From: Delphinus delphis
Lineage: Eukaryota; Chordata; Mammalia; Artiodactyla; Delphinidae
Direction of reading: 5' to 3'
Assembly: GCF_949987515.2 (NCBI RefSeq)
Contig: NC_082696.1
Location: forward strand, 692,001 to 756,000
Length of the DNA: 64,000 nucleotides
A program made the translations under genes and the position numbers. Of the stretch, positions 1 through 10,639 are shown piece by piece. A model generated the notes under the pieces. That model saw only the letters and a list, made by a program, of their open reading frames with translations, did not search any database and was not told the DNA's origin. Numbering within the stretch: the stretch's first letter is position 1; each line of letters begins with the position of its first letter.

Positions 1-2289
1 CCAGACGCGTGAACAAGGCTCTCAAAGGAGCGCCAGCTGTGGGGCTTCTTCCTCCTGCAGGGAAGCTACCTGCAGCTCCACTCACGCCCGCAGTCCTGGG
101 CTAGGCAATTGGATCCTGAGAATGAGTCATGGTGACGTTGTTTGGTAACTCTCTGGTTTGCAGGAAACACTGAGGAAGTATGTGAAACAGTAAATGGAGG
201 AAGCCCGGGATTTTCCAGTCCATGTTGTTGCCAGTAACCATCATTAATTCATCATCAAACGGAGAGAGACCCAGTAGTGACGCTGGCAACTGGCAGCACG
301 AAGCTGCCTGTAACTAACGCACACGTTCCCAGGGGATCTGGACACACGGCAGTGGCCTGGGACCAGGGGACGAGACGCAACATGTTTCAGAACACGGCCC
401 TGATGTCTGTGGCTGCAGCCTCCAAGCCCACCCCCACAAAGGTGAGGGGCGGACGGGGCCCAAAGCAGCAGGAGTCTGAGGCCCTCCAGGACCTGAGTCC
501 TGCCTGAAGCTCCGTGCGCTGCCGGGTGACAGCCCAGCCCTAGCAACCCTGGACACAGCCTGCGGGCGGCCCCGCCGAGCCGCGAGCAGACGCCTGGGCC
601 GCGGCCCCGGGAAGCCCTCGGAGACAGCAACACCCATGCACGGTGAGCCGCCTGCAGGCCGCGTGCTCACTCCAGAAGCACTGGCTTCTCCCTTGTGTCG
701 GCCTGGGCCACCGCACATTCCTTTACTCATCCTCCCAGCCCCTGGCACCTGGTTCATTCTTCTTAACACCTTCAGTGACTGAGAAGCAGAGTCACTGCTC
801 TGTGAACGGACACCTGGGCCCTGGCGGGGCGAGAGGGATCCCTGCTGCCACGGCGGGTAAAACAGACAGGCTGCTCCTGGATGGGCCCTTGCAACGCGGA
901 GGCCAGGACCCTAGAACCGAATCTGACCTCAGGTACTGGAAGAGGGAGCGTTTGAAGCCCCCGCGGCAGGGAGAGCCTTGCCGACTTTTCTGAATGCCTG
1001 ACATTTCGCTCAGCTCCTGGGCACCTTGCTGCACAGATAAGGGAGGTTCAAAAGTGTTTTGGTCATCGTTGGACCAAAGAAATGACTTTCCAAAAACAGT
1101 ATTCTGAAAGATGCTCATCTGAACATCTAACTTTATAAATGCTTATTTAAGAAAATCTCGTTATTTTAGTCACTTCAGCTAAACAACGGCCTATTAGGTA
1201 CCAATAACACGCCTGGAACTGAGCCTCTGTTTGGGGTCAGAGGAGGCGTAAGATGAGCTGCATTCCCTTTAGGAGTGTGTGTTCTAGGGCGGAGGTGTGC
1301 GGGGGTGTGGGTGTGAATGTATGAATGTGAACCAGGTGGGACTGGCGGGACCAGGTGGGATCGGCCTTGGGGAGTGGGTGTTGAGTGGCCGGCGTAGCTG
1401 TGGCAGGTGTGGTTCTGTCGGGCTGCTGGGAGAGGTTCATGCAGACAGAAATGGGCAATAGAAGTAACTAGCAGAAAATAGTGTCTGGAGGACAGTGACA
1501 GCAAAGGGCTGAGTGATCTGTTGTCCCCTCACCAAATGCCAGATGACAGCTGCTGCAGGGTGTGCGGAACAGGACCAGATGTGGGGAGCTGGCCAGGGCA
1601 TCAGGTCCCAGAGGAGCATCTCAGAGTTCAGGCTGGACTCAGGCTTTGCCTCAAGTCGCAGGTGCTTGGCCAGACAAATGAGACCCACAGGATGGGGATA
1701 TAAGGCACGCCCAGCTCAGATGCTGCAGGAGCACAAGGCTTATCCCCGACGCCTCACAGTGGGAAATTAGAAACCAGACCCAGACCCACCCCTCCATTCC
1801 GAGGGGGCGCTTCCACATGGGGGCCTGGCGTCTAGAGGGCCCAGGGGTGACTCCTGCCAGAGCGTTAGGAACACAGAACCAGCAGCTACAAGCCAGGGGC
1901 TGGAATAAGACCCATCTGGGTTGGCGCCCCAGTCCTGCTATGGGAGGCTTGTCTCCCTTCTTTCTTGCACGTAAACTTAAGATCTACCTCAGAGGAGTGG
2001 GACGTCCGGTGGGTAACGCGCACAGCCATGGTAATACAGAGCCAGGCTCACTCTTCGCTCTGAGGGTGGCTGCCACCGGCACGGTCCCTGCACTCCTTTT
2101 CAGAACGCCGGTGCCACCCCAGGCATTTCCACATCAGGCCAGTTCAGGCTCTGATCCTCGTTTGCCCCAGGGAGGGGCACAGCTCACAGGGCCCACTAAG
2201 AGGCAAGTGGGGTGCTCCGGGGAGCTCAGGCCCTGAGAATCCTCCCAACGTGGGAGAGCTGCATGTGACGGGAGGCCAGGTGGAGCGTT
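1..2289. other. GC-rich unique DNA, no gene recognised
   Basis: No exon, RNA gene or interspersed repeat could be recognised here. Open frames of up to 151 codons overlap on both strands, are rich in Pro, Arg, Ser and Gly, and lack flanking splice signals or any recognisable domain, as expected of chance frames in GC-rich DNA. A G/T-rich stretch lies at about 1270-1335 and a short AT-rich patch at about 1080-1180. Old, highly diverged repeats could be hidden here because only well-preserved families can be recognised by eye. Confidence 0.6.
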
Positions 2290-2439
2290 TGTGGTGTTGA
2301 GGTCAGACCAGGCTGACCTCCAATATCAGCTCCCTTGCCTCAGCAGGTGGCCCAGGCTGGCAAGGTGCCTAACCTCCTGTGATTCAGCTCTTCAGACCAC
2401 AGGGTGTTGCAGCAGCACTTTGGGAGAGACTGTGTCACA

Positions 2440-2625
2440 CAGGGCAGCTTCACTTCAATTCCACTGCTCACCTGCCACGTGTACTTGTGCGTTGGCCTGT
2501 CTGAACTCAAGTTTCACCTCTGAAATGGAAACTGTAGATAAGATCTTTGCCATAGGGTTACAGGAGGATTCGATGAGGTAGTCCATGTAATGTGTTTAAC
2601 ATAGAACCTAATGTAAATGCTCAAA
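2440..2625 (+). repeat. MIR SINE remnant
   Basis: The segment follows the order of the core and 3' part of MIR: a degenerate 'transmission'-type core, then a counterpart of the 'ctgtaaaatgggg' block (ctctgaaatggaaac), the 'ggaggattaaatgag' block (ggaggattcgatgag), and the tail 'acatagaacctaatgtaaatgctc'. The region from 2290 may hold a second, more decayed MIR-like piece. The repeat runs straight into the GAT/GGT array at 2633, so the array probably grew from the end of this element. MIR is an ancient tRNA-derived SINE shared by mammals. Confidence 0.65.
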
Positions 2626-2632
2626 ATGTTGT

Positions 2633-3194
2633 TGACGGTGATGATGGTGGTGATGGTGGTGATGGTGGTGATGGTGGTGGTGGTGGTGGTGATGGTGGTG
2701 ATGATGGTGGTGATGGTGGTGATGGTGGTGATGGTGGTGGTGGTGGTGGTGATGGTGGTGATGATGGTGATGATGGTGGTGGTGATGGTGGTGGTGATGG
2801 TGGTGATGGTGGTGGTGATGGTGGTGATGGTGATGATGGTGATGATAATGGGGATGGTGATGATGGTGGTGATGGTGATGATGGTGATGATAATGGGGAT
2901 GGTGATGATGGTGGTGATGGTGATGATGGTGATGGTGATGATGGTGATGATGGTGGTGATGGTGATGATGGTGATGGTGGTGATGATGGTGATGATGGTG
3001 GTGGTGATGGTGGTGGTGATGGTGGTGATGGTGGTGGTGATGGTGGTGATGGTGATGATGGTGATGATAATGGGGATGGTGATGATGGTGGTGATGGTGA
3101 TGATGGTGATGGTGATGATGGTGGTGGTGATGGTGGTGATGGTGGTGGTGATGGTGGTGATGGTGATGATGGTGGTGGTGATGGTGGTGGTGAA
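2633..3194 (+). repeat. GAT/GGT trinucleotide-based tandem repeat
   Basis: About 560 bp are built almost only of GAT and GGT triplets, with a few GATAATGGG interruptions near 2845, 2890 and 3067. After the first few bases the plus strand has no C, so the strands differ strongly in composition. Because no stop codon occurs in most frames, several long open frames cross it: Asp/Gly and Met/Val on plus, Ser/Pro and Thr/Ile on minus. These are products of the repeat, not genes. Repeated blocks within the array, such as the GATAATGGGGATGGT context, suggest growth by unequal exchange or slippage of larger units. Confidence 0.95.
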
Positions 3195-3329
3195 GACAAC
3201 ATACAGGTCTTTAGTTGCTGTCCTGTAGCCAGCTCCTTTCATACGTGTTCTCTCCTGTTCCTCTGTGGCGCCCAGCACCCCTTGCTGGTGGCCCTCTGGG
3301 ACCTCACCTGTTGTGGACACCCCTCTAGT

Positions 3330-3480
3330 GTCCTGTGTGCCCCTCCCCCAGTAGAGTTGTGCTCACCGAGAGTCATGTGTGCTGTTCGTCCCAAACCAGT
3401 CTATGCCTGTGGTAATTATGTGAGTTAACCGTTACGTGTCAGACACTTAGGAGGCACTAAATATTTTTTGAATTAACAAA
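3330..3480 (+). repeat. L2 LINE 3'-end remnant
   Basis: The order of blocks fits the 3' end of L2: a counterpart of 'ccactagactgtgagctcc' near 3345, a mid part, then 'cagacacttaggaggcac' and 'taaatattttttgaatta', which correspond to the 'gtaggcgctcaataaatatttgttgaa' terminus. It is strongly diverged. L2 is an ancient CR1-clade LINE fixed long before the mammalian radiation, so the copy is a fossil. Confidence 0.6.
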
Positions 3481-3484
3481 TTAC

Positions 3485-4822
3485 ACAAAACATTGCTTTA
3501 CATATGAGTGTAAAAAGAAAAGAGAATTGTTTCTGTGAAAGCTAATAGGAATGACCTTTTAAAAGTGAGCGTGTAAAGGAAATTGTCAAATCAGATGTGG
3601 ATGAGGCGCCGTAAGCCAGGGGATTCCCAGCACCGGCTGCTCCTGGAGGGCCCCGCGCCCCCATCCCGCTTAGTGAAAGTGAGTCCCGTCAGCCACGGCT
3701 GTGGTGGTTTGCACACAGAAGACATGTGGGGCTCCAATAACACAAGTGCTGACTCACCCTTGACAGATTTGAAAATCAGCATTTTGTTTTCAGAAAAATT
3801 AAAACATTATCTGATGTGTGTCAGCATTTCCATAACCTTAAACAGACTTTTTCAACCAACAGGACAACCCCCTGCCCCATGTTGGACAAACCACCCTCCC
3901 CCATATCAACAGACTAGAATCAGATCCCAGCAGAAAAGGCAGCTGCTGCAGGTGGCATGACGTGGCCAGGAGCTGCTCCTGGGGTGCTGCAGGCAGGCCA
4001 GTGACACGGCCACTGGAGCAGAGCCGCCACAGGGCGAGTCATTTCCTGACCCCTGACCGCGGGGCGGACGGCGTGTCCTGGGAGCACCTCCAGCCGCGTG
4101 TCGGCGGCTCTTCCTCTTCGCTGAATCTCTGGAAAATGCCGTCTTCCTCCTTCCCAGGCACCGTCCTGGGAACAGCCCGCTGGAGAGGAGCCGCCGCCTG
4201 GCCAGTGACCCCTGGTGACAGATTAAACAGACGTGGAGAAACTAGCGGGAAAGTAAACTTCCTGGGCCCGGCCTCAGCCTCCCACGCCTTCCCCTTCCTC
4301 TCTCCCCACCCCCGTCCCCAGTGTCCGGCAGCGTCACTGTCCATGATGGGCCCCCCCCGCCCAGCAGTGCCAGTGAGGACCCTATGGCCGCCGTTTCCCA
4401 GCAAGGCCTGGGCTCCACAGCCGCCCTCGAACCTGCTTCTCCGCTGAACTCTCTCAGCCTCGGTTTCCGTGTCTGCACACAGGGCTGTGGGTCCCTCCCC
4501 TGAGGCCTGCCCATCGGAGATGACACACAGGCCGTGAGCTGGTGGGCGCAGCTCCCTTGGGCCGCAGCTCTGCAACACTGTCCGCACCATCACTAGCTTG
4601 GAAAGCCACGAAGTCCGCTTTCCTCTGTGAAAACCACCACGAGCTTCTCACTTCCTATAAATTCCCTATCTTAACTCTCATACGCGGCCTCAGAGAGACA
4701 CGGGCTCAGCATCGCTGGACCAAAGAAAAGGGCGATGGGTCTGGAATTTGAACCCAGCTCTAGCTTTAGGCATTTCCGTAACCGTCACCAGCTGAAGTAA
4801 GAATTGAGGAGGGCCTTTTGCT
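3485..4822. other. Unique DNA, no gene recognised
   Basis: An AT-richer part (3485-3600) gives way to GC-rich sequence. Frames of 161 codons (+) and 184 codons (-) at 3962-4593 lie antisense to each other and look like shadows of base composition. No repeat family, splice-bounded exon or RNA gene was seen. Confidence 0.55.
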
Positions 4823-4935
4823 TTTATATATTAATTTTCAATTGAGGCATAATAGATACACAGCACAGCTTCAAGTGCACGATGTAATGATTCGACGCTG
4901 TGGACATTGTGAAATGATCGCCGCTCTCCGTCTCC
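4823..4935 (-). mobile_element. L1 3'-end fragment, antisense
   Basis: The plus strand reads as the reverse complement of an older L1 3' UTR: 'tcaattgaggcataatagataca' is followed by a degraded 'tttcaggtgtacaacataatgattc' (cttcaagtgcacgatgtaatgattc) and 'gaaatgatcgcc'. About 110 bp survive and no coding sequence remains. It lies 0.9 kb from the larger antisense L1 at 5838. Confidence 0.75.
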
Positions 4936-5554
4936 CGGACGTGACCCTCTCATCTTTACGCTCGATGGATTTCCATGAAGCTGTCGCACTGGCACACGGC
5001 AGCCCGGGCATCCTCACGGGCCCAGCCCAGACCCCCGGGGACTGAGCCAGGCGGAAGCACGCTAGCTTGTCCGAAAAGCCACTCCACGGGTAGGGGGACG
5101 TCCACCTATCCTGGCCGCCCTGCCCCCACGAAGCCTTTCCGGCCATGAGGGGTCGTCTGTCCCCCTTTTCTCTGATGCTGAGGGAGCATTCCCAGGAGGG
5201 GGAGTCATCCATGTGGCTATAAATTTGACATTGCAGCAGAAAGTTGGAGTTGGAAGCCGTGACCCGTGAAATTAGACGCTCTCAGATGAGAGCCCTGCGC
5301 CCTGACTCGTGTGGGACTGCTCTTCCCAGGGCCTGAGGGAACGCAGGCTGCGGACACCAAGCTTTTCCTTTTGGTCCCCTCCCCAGCCCCAGCGGTAACT
5401 GATGGAATCAGGCCCCTCGTCTTGTCTCTGAGGTGTGCAGGCCCACCGTAGGTCAGCTGCACACACATTCTCTGAACGCGTGTCCGTGAAACCCTAGACT
5501 CCGTGGGAGACAGTAGGGCTCCTATGACAGGAGCGGTTCCTCACTCTCCAGTAC
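4936..5554. other. Unique GC-rich DNA, nothing recognised
   Basis: No repeat or coding signature was found between the antisense L1 fragment and the L2 remnant. The minus-strand frames at 4871-5212 and 5217-5468 have no recognisable domain and no splice context. Confidence 0.5.
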
Positions 5555-5690
5555 GATGACCCCAAACACACATTCATTCACGACTAATTTATGCAACACC
5601 ACCTCCACCCGCCTGCCCTGGGGGAGGCGCACAGTTGGCGATGCTCACATGCAGACGGCAAAGGCATGGTCCCTGCGCGGCAGCCCTACG
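5555..5690 (+). repeat. L2-like remnant
   Basis: The segment 'acattcattcacgactaattta' followed by a 'gccctgggggaggcgcacagttggcgatgc' stretch and 'catggtccctg' resembles the common L2-type series 'attcattcaacaaatattta ... gtgccaggcactg ... gatgc ... gtccctgccc'. It is highly diverged, and boundaries are approximate. Confidence 0.5.
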
Positions 5691-5837
5691 GATCCGAGAC
5701 TGCCCAACTTCCACTTACCCGCCGTGTGCAGTTCACAGCACTGAATTGACTCTCATGTTTTATTTAAATTGCCTTTTTATTAGCAATTTGTATTTTTGCT
5801 TGTGTGATTTACCTGTACACATAATTTGCCTACTTTT

Positions 5838-6370
5838 CTAAAATTGAAGTATAATCGATTTACCATATTGTGTTAGTTTCAGGTGTACAGCAAAGTGATT
5901 GAGATATATATAGACACACACACATATAGATACGCTTTTTCAGTTTCTTTTCCATTATAGTTTATTACAAGATATGGAATACAGTTCCCCATGCTATACA
6001 GTAAATCCTTGTTGCTTATCTATCTTATGTATAGTAGTGTGTATACGTTAGTCCCAAATTCCTAATTTATCCCTCCCAGCCCCACCCCTTTGGTGAACAT
6101 GTTTGTTTTCTATGTCTGTGAGTCTGCTTCTCTTTTATCAGTTCATATGTATCATTTTTTCTAGATTCCACATATGAGTGATACCATGTGATATTTGTCT
6201 TTTTCTGACTTACTTCACTTAGTACGGCAACCTCTAGGTCCATCCGTGCTGCTGCAATTGGCATGATTCCGTTCTTTCTTCTGGCTGAGTAGTATTCAAC
6301 CATATATATGCACCACCTCTTTTTTATCCATTCACCTGTTGATGGACACTTAGGCCACGTCCATGTCTTG
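5838..6370 (-). mobile_element. L1 3' end, antisense (cetartiodactyl-type)
   Basis: This is the reverse complement of an L1 3' region. It starts with the 3' UTR (taaaattgaagtataatcga, then tagtttcaggtgtacagcaaagtgatt), passes 'ccccatgctatacagtaaatccttgttg', and reaches the C-terminal end of the ORF2 frame at about 6290 (the minus-strand reading gives MVEYYSARRKNG, matching the usual MEYYSAIKKNE end). Only the last part of ORF2 and the 3' UTR remain, as is typical of 5'-truncated insertions. Substitutions and stops make it inactive. Confidence 0.9.
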
Positions 6371-6432
6371 GTTATTCAATTGATTCAATCTATTTTATGT
6401 ACAGTAGTGTGAATATGTTAATCCCAAATCAA
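6371..6432 (-). mobile_element. Second copy of the L1 3'-UTR block, antisense
   Basis: After the L1 sequence ends near 'cttggttattcaattgat', a block reading 'ttatgtacagtagtgtgaat' and 'atgttaatcccaaat' repeats the internal block found at about 6017-6060 (ttatgtatagtagtgtgtat, acgttagtcccaaat). This is either an internal duplication or the end of a second L1 abutting the first. It stops at the hairpin at 6439-6468. Confidence 0.65.
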
Positions 6433-6438
6433 CCAGGC

Positions 6439-6468
6439 ATGACAGACCTCGACGCAGAGGTCTGTCAT
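6439..6468. repeat. Perfect 12-bp inverted repeat (hairpin)
   Basis: Left arm ATGACAGACCTC (6439-6450), a 6-nt loop GACGCA, and right arm GAGGTCTGTCAT (6457-6468) are exactly complementary. It lies directly at the end of the duplicated L1 block. No run of T follows it, and this is a mammalian context, so it is not a bacterial terminator. It may mark a rearrangement junction. Confidence 0.9.
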
Positions 6469-7297
6469 AAAATACTGGGCAGAGCTGCCTGACAGAAAAT
6501 CATGCAAAAGTCAGCTGATTCAAAGACACGAGAGGCAGAACTTCGCAGGTAACATTTGCTCTCATGATTTATGTACATGAACATCAAAGTGATGGGTGGA
6601 GTTTTCAGTGTTCGTCCACGTGTGCGTCCTTCTCTGGACCAGGACAAAGGCTTTTGATGACACCTACCAACTCTGATAACAAAAGCTAGAAAACTAGGGG
6701 GAAAAAATAGGAATTTTATTCAACCCATGCTAGGTTATTTCAAAAAGGATCTAATTTCAGGTCTGCCGACATATTGTGACATTCTTGTTGACCTCGTGGC
6801 AAAACAGTTCCTTCTCTGGATCTGTGTGTGAACAGAAATGTCAATGATCTTTTAAAGTATTTTGTTGGCAGTGTTCTCATCCTGGCAGTTGGGGAATTCC
6901 AGCAAAAATAACAAAATGTTTGCCTTGTGTTCAATGTTTACCAAAGCCAAACTCACAATTTTAAAATCCCAAGTTCATTTTCTTCTTAAACTAGGAAATG
7001 ATGTAATTTAGTTTAAACCAAGAAATACTGAGTTTGCGCCCAGTCTTCTGGCACTGTTGCTGTGGCATAAAGTGGTTAAGAAATGAGGTCTTAAGATGAT
7101 GGGCCTAGAATTTAATAGGAGGATGGAAATAGGACACACATTCAAAGACACCACCACACCTGGCGAGTCGTGACCAACCATGAGGAAACAGCCCTTCAGA
7201 GGCTGCACACGTTAGAGATGGAATCAGCTGATTCTGTGCCTCTGGACCTTCCAAAGGCAGAATCAATGAGACAACAGACACTGAGGAAAATACGGAG
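6469..7297. other. AT-moderate DNA; possible MaLR-like trace
   Basis: No gene is visible. The part at about 7068-7150 (gaaatgaggtcttaagatga, gggcctagaatttaatagg, ggaaataggacacaca) weakly recalls the middle of an MLT1-type LTR, which has 'gaggtcattagggtgggcccta ... ggaaattggacacagacac'. The match is too weak to call firmly. The rest is unassigned. Confidence 0.35.
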
Positions 7298-7538
7298 AAG
7301 CATACTACTTTTTTTTTTTTTTTTTTTTTTTGCGGTACGCGGGCCTCTCACTGTTGTGGCCTTTCCCGGTGTGGAGCACAGGCTCCGGACGCGCAGGCTC
7401 AGTGGCCATGGCTCACGGGCCCAGCCGCTCCGCGGCATGTGGGATCTTCCCGGACTGGGGCACGAACCCATGTCCCCTGCATCGGCAGGCGGACTCTCAA
7501 CCACTGCGCCACCGGGGAAGCCCAAAGCATCCTACTTT
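7298..7538. repeat. Target-site duplications flanking the SINE
   Basis: The copies AAGCATACTAC (7298-7308, running on into the T tract) and AAGCATCCTACTTT (7525-7538) flank the SINE with one mismatch over the shared bases. Such 10-15 bp direct repeats are the mark of L1-driven target-primed insertion. The single mismatch suggests an insertion of moderate age. Confidence 0.85.
7309..7523 (-). mobile_element. Cetacean CHR-type tRNA-derived SINE, full length
   Basis: Read on the minus strand, the element starts GGGCTTCCCCGGTGGCGCAG. The tRNA-like head carries an A box (TGGCGCAGTGGTTGAGAGT) and a B box region (CATGGGTTCGTGCCCC), the two internal RNA polymerase III promoter elements. The body follows with 'gaagatcccacatgccgcgg', 'agcggctgggcccgtgagcc', 'aggcccgcgtaccgc', and a 23-nt A tail (T run 7309-7331 on plus). 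This is the CHR SINE arrangement known from Cetacea and close relatives, and it is the strongest clue to the organism. It is the only recognisable copy in 64 kb. The minus-strand open frame (7196-7525) and the plus frame (7170-7844) crossing it are chance. Confidence 0.93.
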
Positions 7539-9565
7539 GAGAGCACTGATGCCCCAAGCACAAAACAGCAGAAACAAGTGTCTCTCAGTGGTTCGCTTCT
7601 AAACCAATCAATGCTTCTAACTGCAGAAGAGATTTCCTTACAGCACGTAGATCTACACGCACATGTGCACACACGCACACAGGCCTCGCTGGCGGCCACA
7701 AGGGTCCCTCCCCTGGCCCTGGTCCTCATGTGCACACACACTTTGGTGTCTAGAAACTCCTCATATGCCCAACATGCCCTGGCATTAACTCCATTTTCCT
7801 GCAGACCTCAGGGCTCCGAACCCGACAGCTCGCAGTGGACATGAGGTCCCCGCGGGGCTGTGATCGCACCAGCGTCTCTGTCCCTCCAGCCGCCAGCCTG
7901 GGACAGAGGCTGGGGTTTCATACGAGCCCAGAGCGCCTGGCTCAGCACTTGTTCCAATTAAATGTCCAGTGAACGCACGTGAGCGTCTGGGCTGTCGCTC
8001 TGCCACTCGCTGGCCAAGTGACAAGGCGTTAGTGACCATCAAGGGTGAGACTCTGGCCACAGAATCTTCCGGAATCTGCCCACAGTCTGGCCAGGTAGAT
8101 CTCACCTCCCGGCCCAGAGAGGTATCCACTTGTCACATGGAGGCCACAGCTGAATTGGCTTCCCTCCGTCTCTCCCAAACGACTGGGCCTCACAAAGTCG
8201 CACCTGCCTCACGGTGATGAGAAGAAGATAACACACATACGCAACATTTCCTTATAAAGTGCAAACTGCAGACAAGTGTCAGCTGCCTGGCTGTTCCCAG
8301 GCACAGAGCGTCGACTCTGCGGAACAATCGCTCGCGTGTCTGCGTAAGCGTCATGCCCTTATGATACCAGCCTGCGCCAGGGCTCAGCATGGCTGGGGAA
8401 ACCCAGGGTTTGTCTGTCCCGGGACGTGGTGGGGACATGGTGAGCAGTGCCATCCACCCTGCCCTGGCCCCCAGGCAGGACCACCCCTGCTGACGTGTGC
8501 AGAGAGGTTGGAATGCAACCCATCCCTCGGGCGTGCAGGCACACACGTGCACAAATGTGCCCACATGGCTGCACGCTCTCTTGCTCCATCCTCTGCCCTG
8601 TTATCTCATCTCCGCGAGTGCTCAGTGTTTTCACCAGGATTTGGAGTTTAAAATACCATGGACTGGCTTGCTAAGACTTGGAGAGCATCTTATGTTGAGG
8701 CCCCCGCCGAGGACCGGCCGTGAATGTGGGCTATGCCACGGAGACGGCATTCCAGGGCTGTTTCTGTCTAGTGAGATGTAGTTTAAGTCCTGGGTTTTAT
8801 GCTTTTTGTTTGTTTTCTGAAAATCCTTTCTTTCCTGCTCATTCGGAGGAGTAGAGAAAAGGGGGTGATTTTCAGGGGTTAAGAATTGGTTCCCATTATA
8901 ATTTCAAGCGTTTCGCACCCTGGGCTCCAGACGGTGATAATTAGGGGGCAGCCGCCGGTTCCTGGCACTCTCCAGCCGCCCAGGCTCTTGCCGCGATTCG
9001 CAGGCCCCCCGCGTCAGGCAACGCTACTCTCCCAGATCGCTATCATCTCCAGCCCTCGCTGTGGACCAGGCAGAGGCTTTGTCTCAACCCGCAGGGACTG
9101 ACCTGGCTAACTCCTCCTGGAGCAAACTGCTGTTACTTTCCAAACTCAGCATAAATACTCACAAGGAAGGCGAGCAAGGGACGCGCGGCCAGGCCAGGAT
9201 CTCACGACAGTCTCGGCTGCCCACGTCTGCTCCGACGGCACCAGGTCGACAGGCAAGCTCTTGGTGTGGACACACATCCAACGACACTGAACCCGCAGGG
9301 CCGCGCTTTTGAGACAGGGCTGCTGACGGCTTATTCAGGCTGACATCTGGGAGACAAGATTTAATTGCAATTAACATTCAACCACAGAAGGAAGAAATGA
9401 AAAGACCAGGAAGGAAGGTAAGGCCTCTGACTGAATTCCAGAATATCCACTTTCCATACTGTCCACAGGCAGAGATCGAGATGAGCTCAAAGCAAGGCTT
9501 TTTCGTTAATTAAATGAGAAGCGTCTATTTTTGTGGCGACAACACGGGATGTTTACTTAAAAGGG
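7539..9565. other. Unique DNA, scattered weak repeat traces
   Basis: No exon was recognised. A short CA/GT-rich part lies at 7650-7745. A possible MIR trace (tgccactcgctggccaagtgac) lies at about 7995-8025. The opposing frames at 8190-8651 are chance frames of mixed composition without domains. Boundaries of any older repeats cannot be set by eye. Confidence 0.5.
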
Positions 9566-9569
9566 CTTA

Positions 9570-9700
9570 TACCGGGCCGGCTCTGCTCCCTATTAGCTGT
9601 GCCTCCTTCGATGTGTCATTTAATCTCTGGGGACCAGTTTGCCTGTGTGTAAACAGAGTGCAGACGCACCTCACCTACGTGACTAGCAGGCCGTTGAGGA
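9570..9700 (+). repeat. MIR SINE remnant
   Basis: The sequence 'ggctctgctccctattagctgtgcctcc', a 'tgtcatttaatctctggggaccagtttgcctgtgtgtaaac' stretch and 'ctcacctacgtgactag' align in order with the MIR core: 'ggctctgccacttactagctgtgtgacc ... aagttacttaacctctctgtgcctcagtttcctcatctgtaaa ... ctacctcatagg'. The copy is strongly diverged, as expected for this old family. Confidence 0.75.
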
Positions 9701-10639
9701 CACCAGATGGGCTCACGCTCAGAGGCGCAGCTTCCTCACAATGTGCTCATTTGGGAAACTGGTCAGTGAAATCCTGCACACGATTGATAACAGCATCAGC
9801 AATAAACCGTCAGGCTTAGAAATAAATATTGAGCCATAACACCTCCTAGAGGTCAATATTCCTTATTCCGTTGAGCCCACTGGAAATAAAAGGAATAACA
9901 CTGGCATTCTTACTTATCACCTGGGTTCAAGAATCCTCAATTTTGTGAAGCGTTCAGTGGTGGTTTTCAATACTAAGTTAATAATACACAGAAAATGGAA
10001 TTTTAAAAATTTACAACACCCAGAAAGACCTAACAGAACACAGTAGCAGCTTCCCTTTTTGTACAAGAAACATTAGCGTGAGGGTGCTGAATGGCATGGT
10101 TAAGTCAGTGCTTGAAAGGTCCCCCAGTAGCTCCTGAGGGGCAGGAAGGCACGTTCCACCCAAAGGCCGTTTTTCTCAAGGTTCAAGAAGACGGGAAAGC
10201 CCACCATGCTCTGCCCCTTCCTCAGCCAGGTGGATGAGAGGCCAGAGGAACAGGGCGTGTCCGCACAGGAAGCGTGGACCCGCGTTTGTCCTGTCGCATG
10301 TTTGCTCTGAGATGACTCACTGAGGAACGTCCTGAAATGTTTCAGTCTTATCCCCGCTGACAGCAAGCCACGCTGACACGCACCCCCCGCCCACAAAGCT
10401 GGGCCCTTTTTGTGCCACGGCCCCCCATCCAGGTCCCACCACGAGGTGTGTCAGGCGCCTTGCCAACCTCATCTCGCTCTATGTTTCCCTTTCTTCCCAC
10501 AGTAAAATAGCCTTATTGCTCTTTTCCTAGTAAGTAATATTAAAAATATTTTCGTGTAAAGATTCTAACAAAACTTTAGGTATTAAAAGGAAAGGAAATC
10601 ATCAGAAACCCTCAATCCTGCAGTAACCATCACTTATGC
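9701..10639. other. AT-moderate unique DNA, no gene recognised
   Basis: No coding exon was recognised. The minus frame at 10100-10396 has no recognisable domain. AT content rises towards 10500, where an ancient L1 begins. Confidence 0.5.

Noticed and set aside
1690..1705. TATA-like GGATATAAGG
   Set aside because: No start site, island or exon is near it. Such a short motif is expected by chance.
2592..3428. 278-codon Asp/Gly-rich open frame, and overlapping Met/Val, Ser/Pro and Thr/Ile frames
   Set aside because: They exist only because the GAT/GGT repeat carries no stop codons. There is no start context, domain or splice support.
6439..6468. Hairpin considered as a transcription terminator
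   Set aside because: The genome is mammalian and no T run follows. It is better treated as an inverted repeat at an L1 junction.
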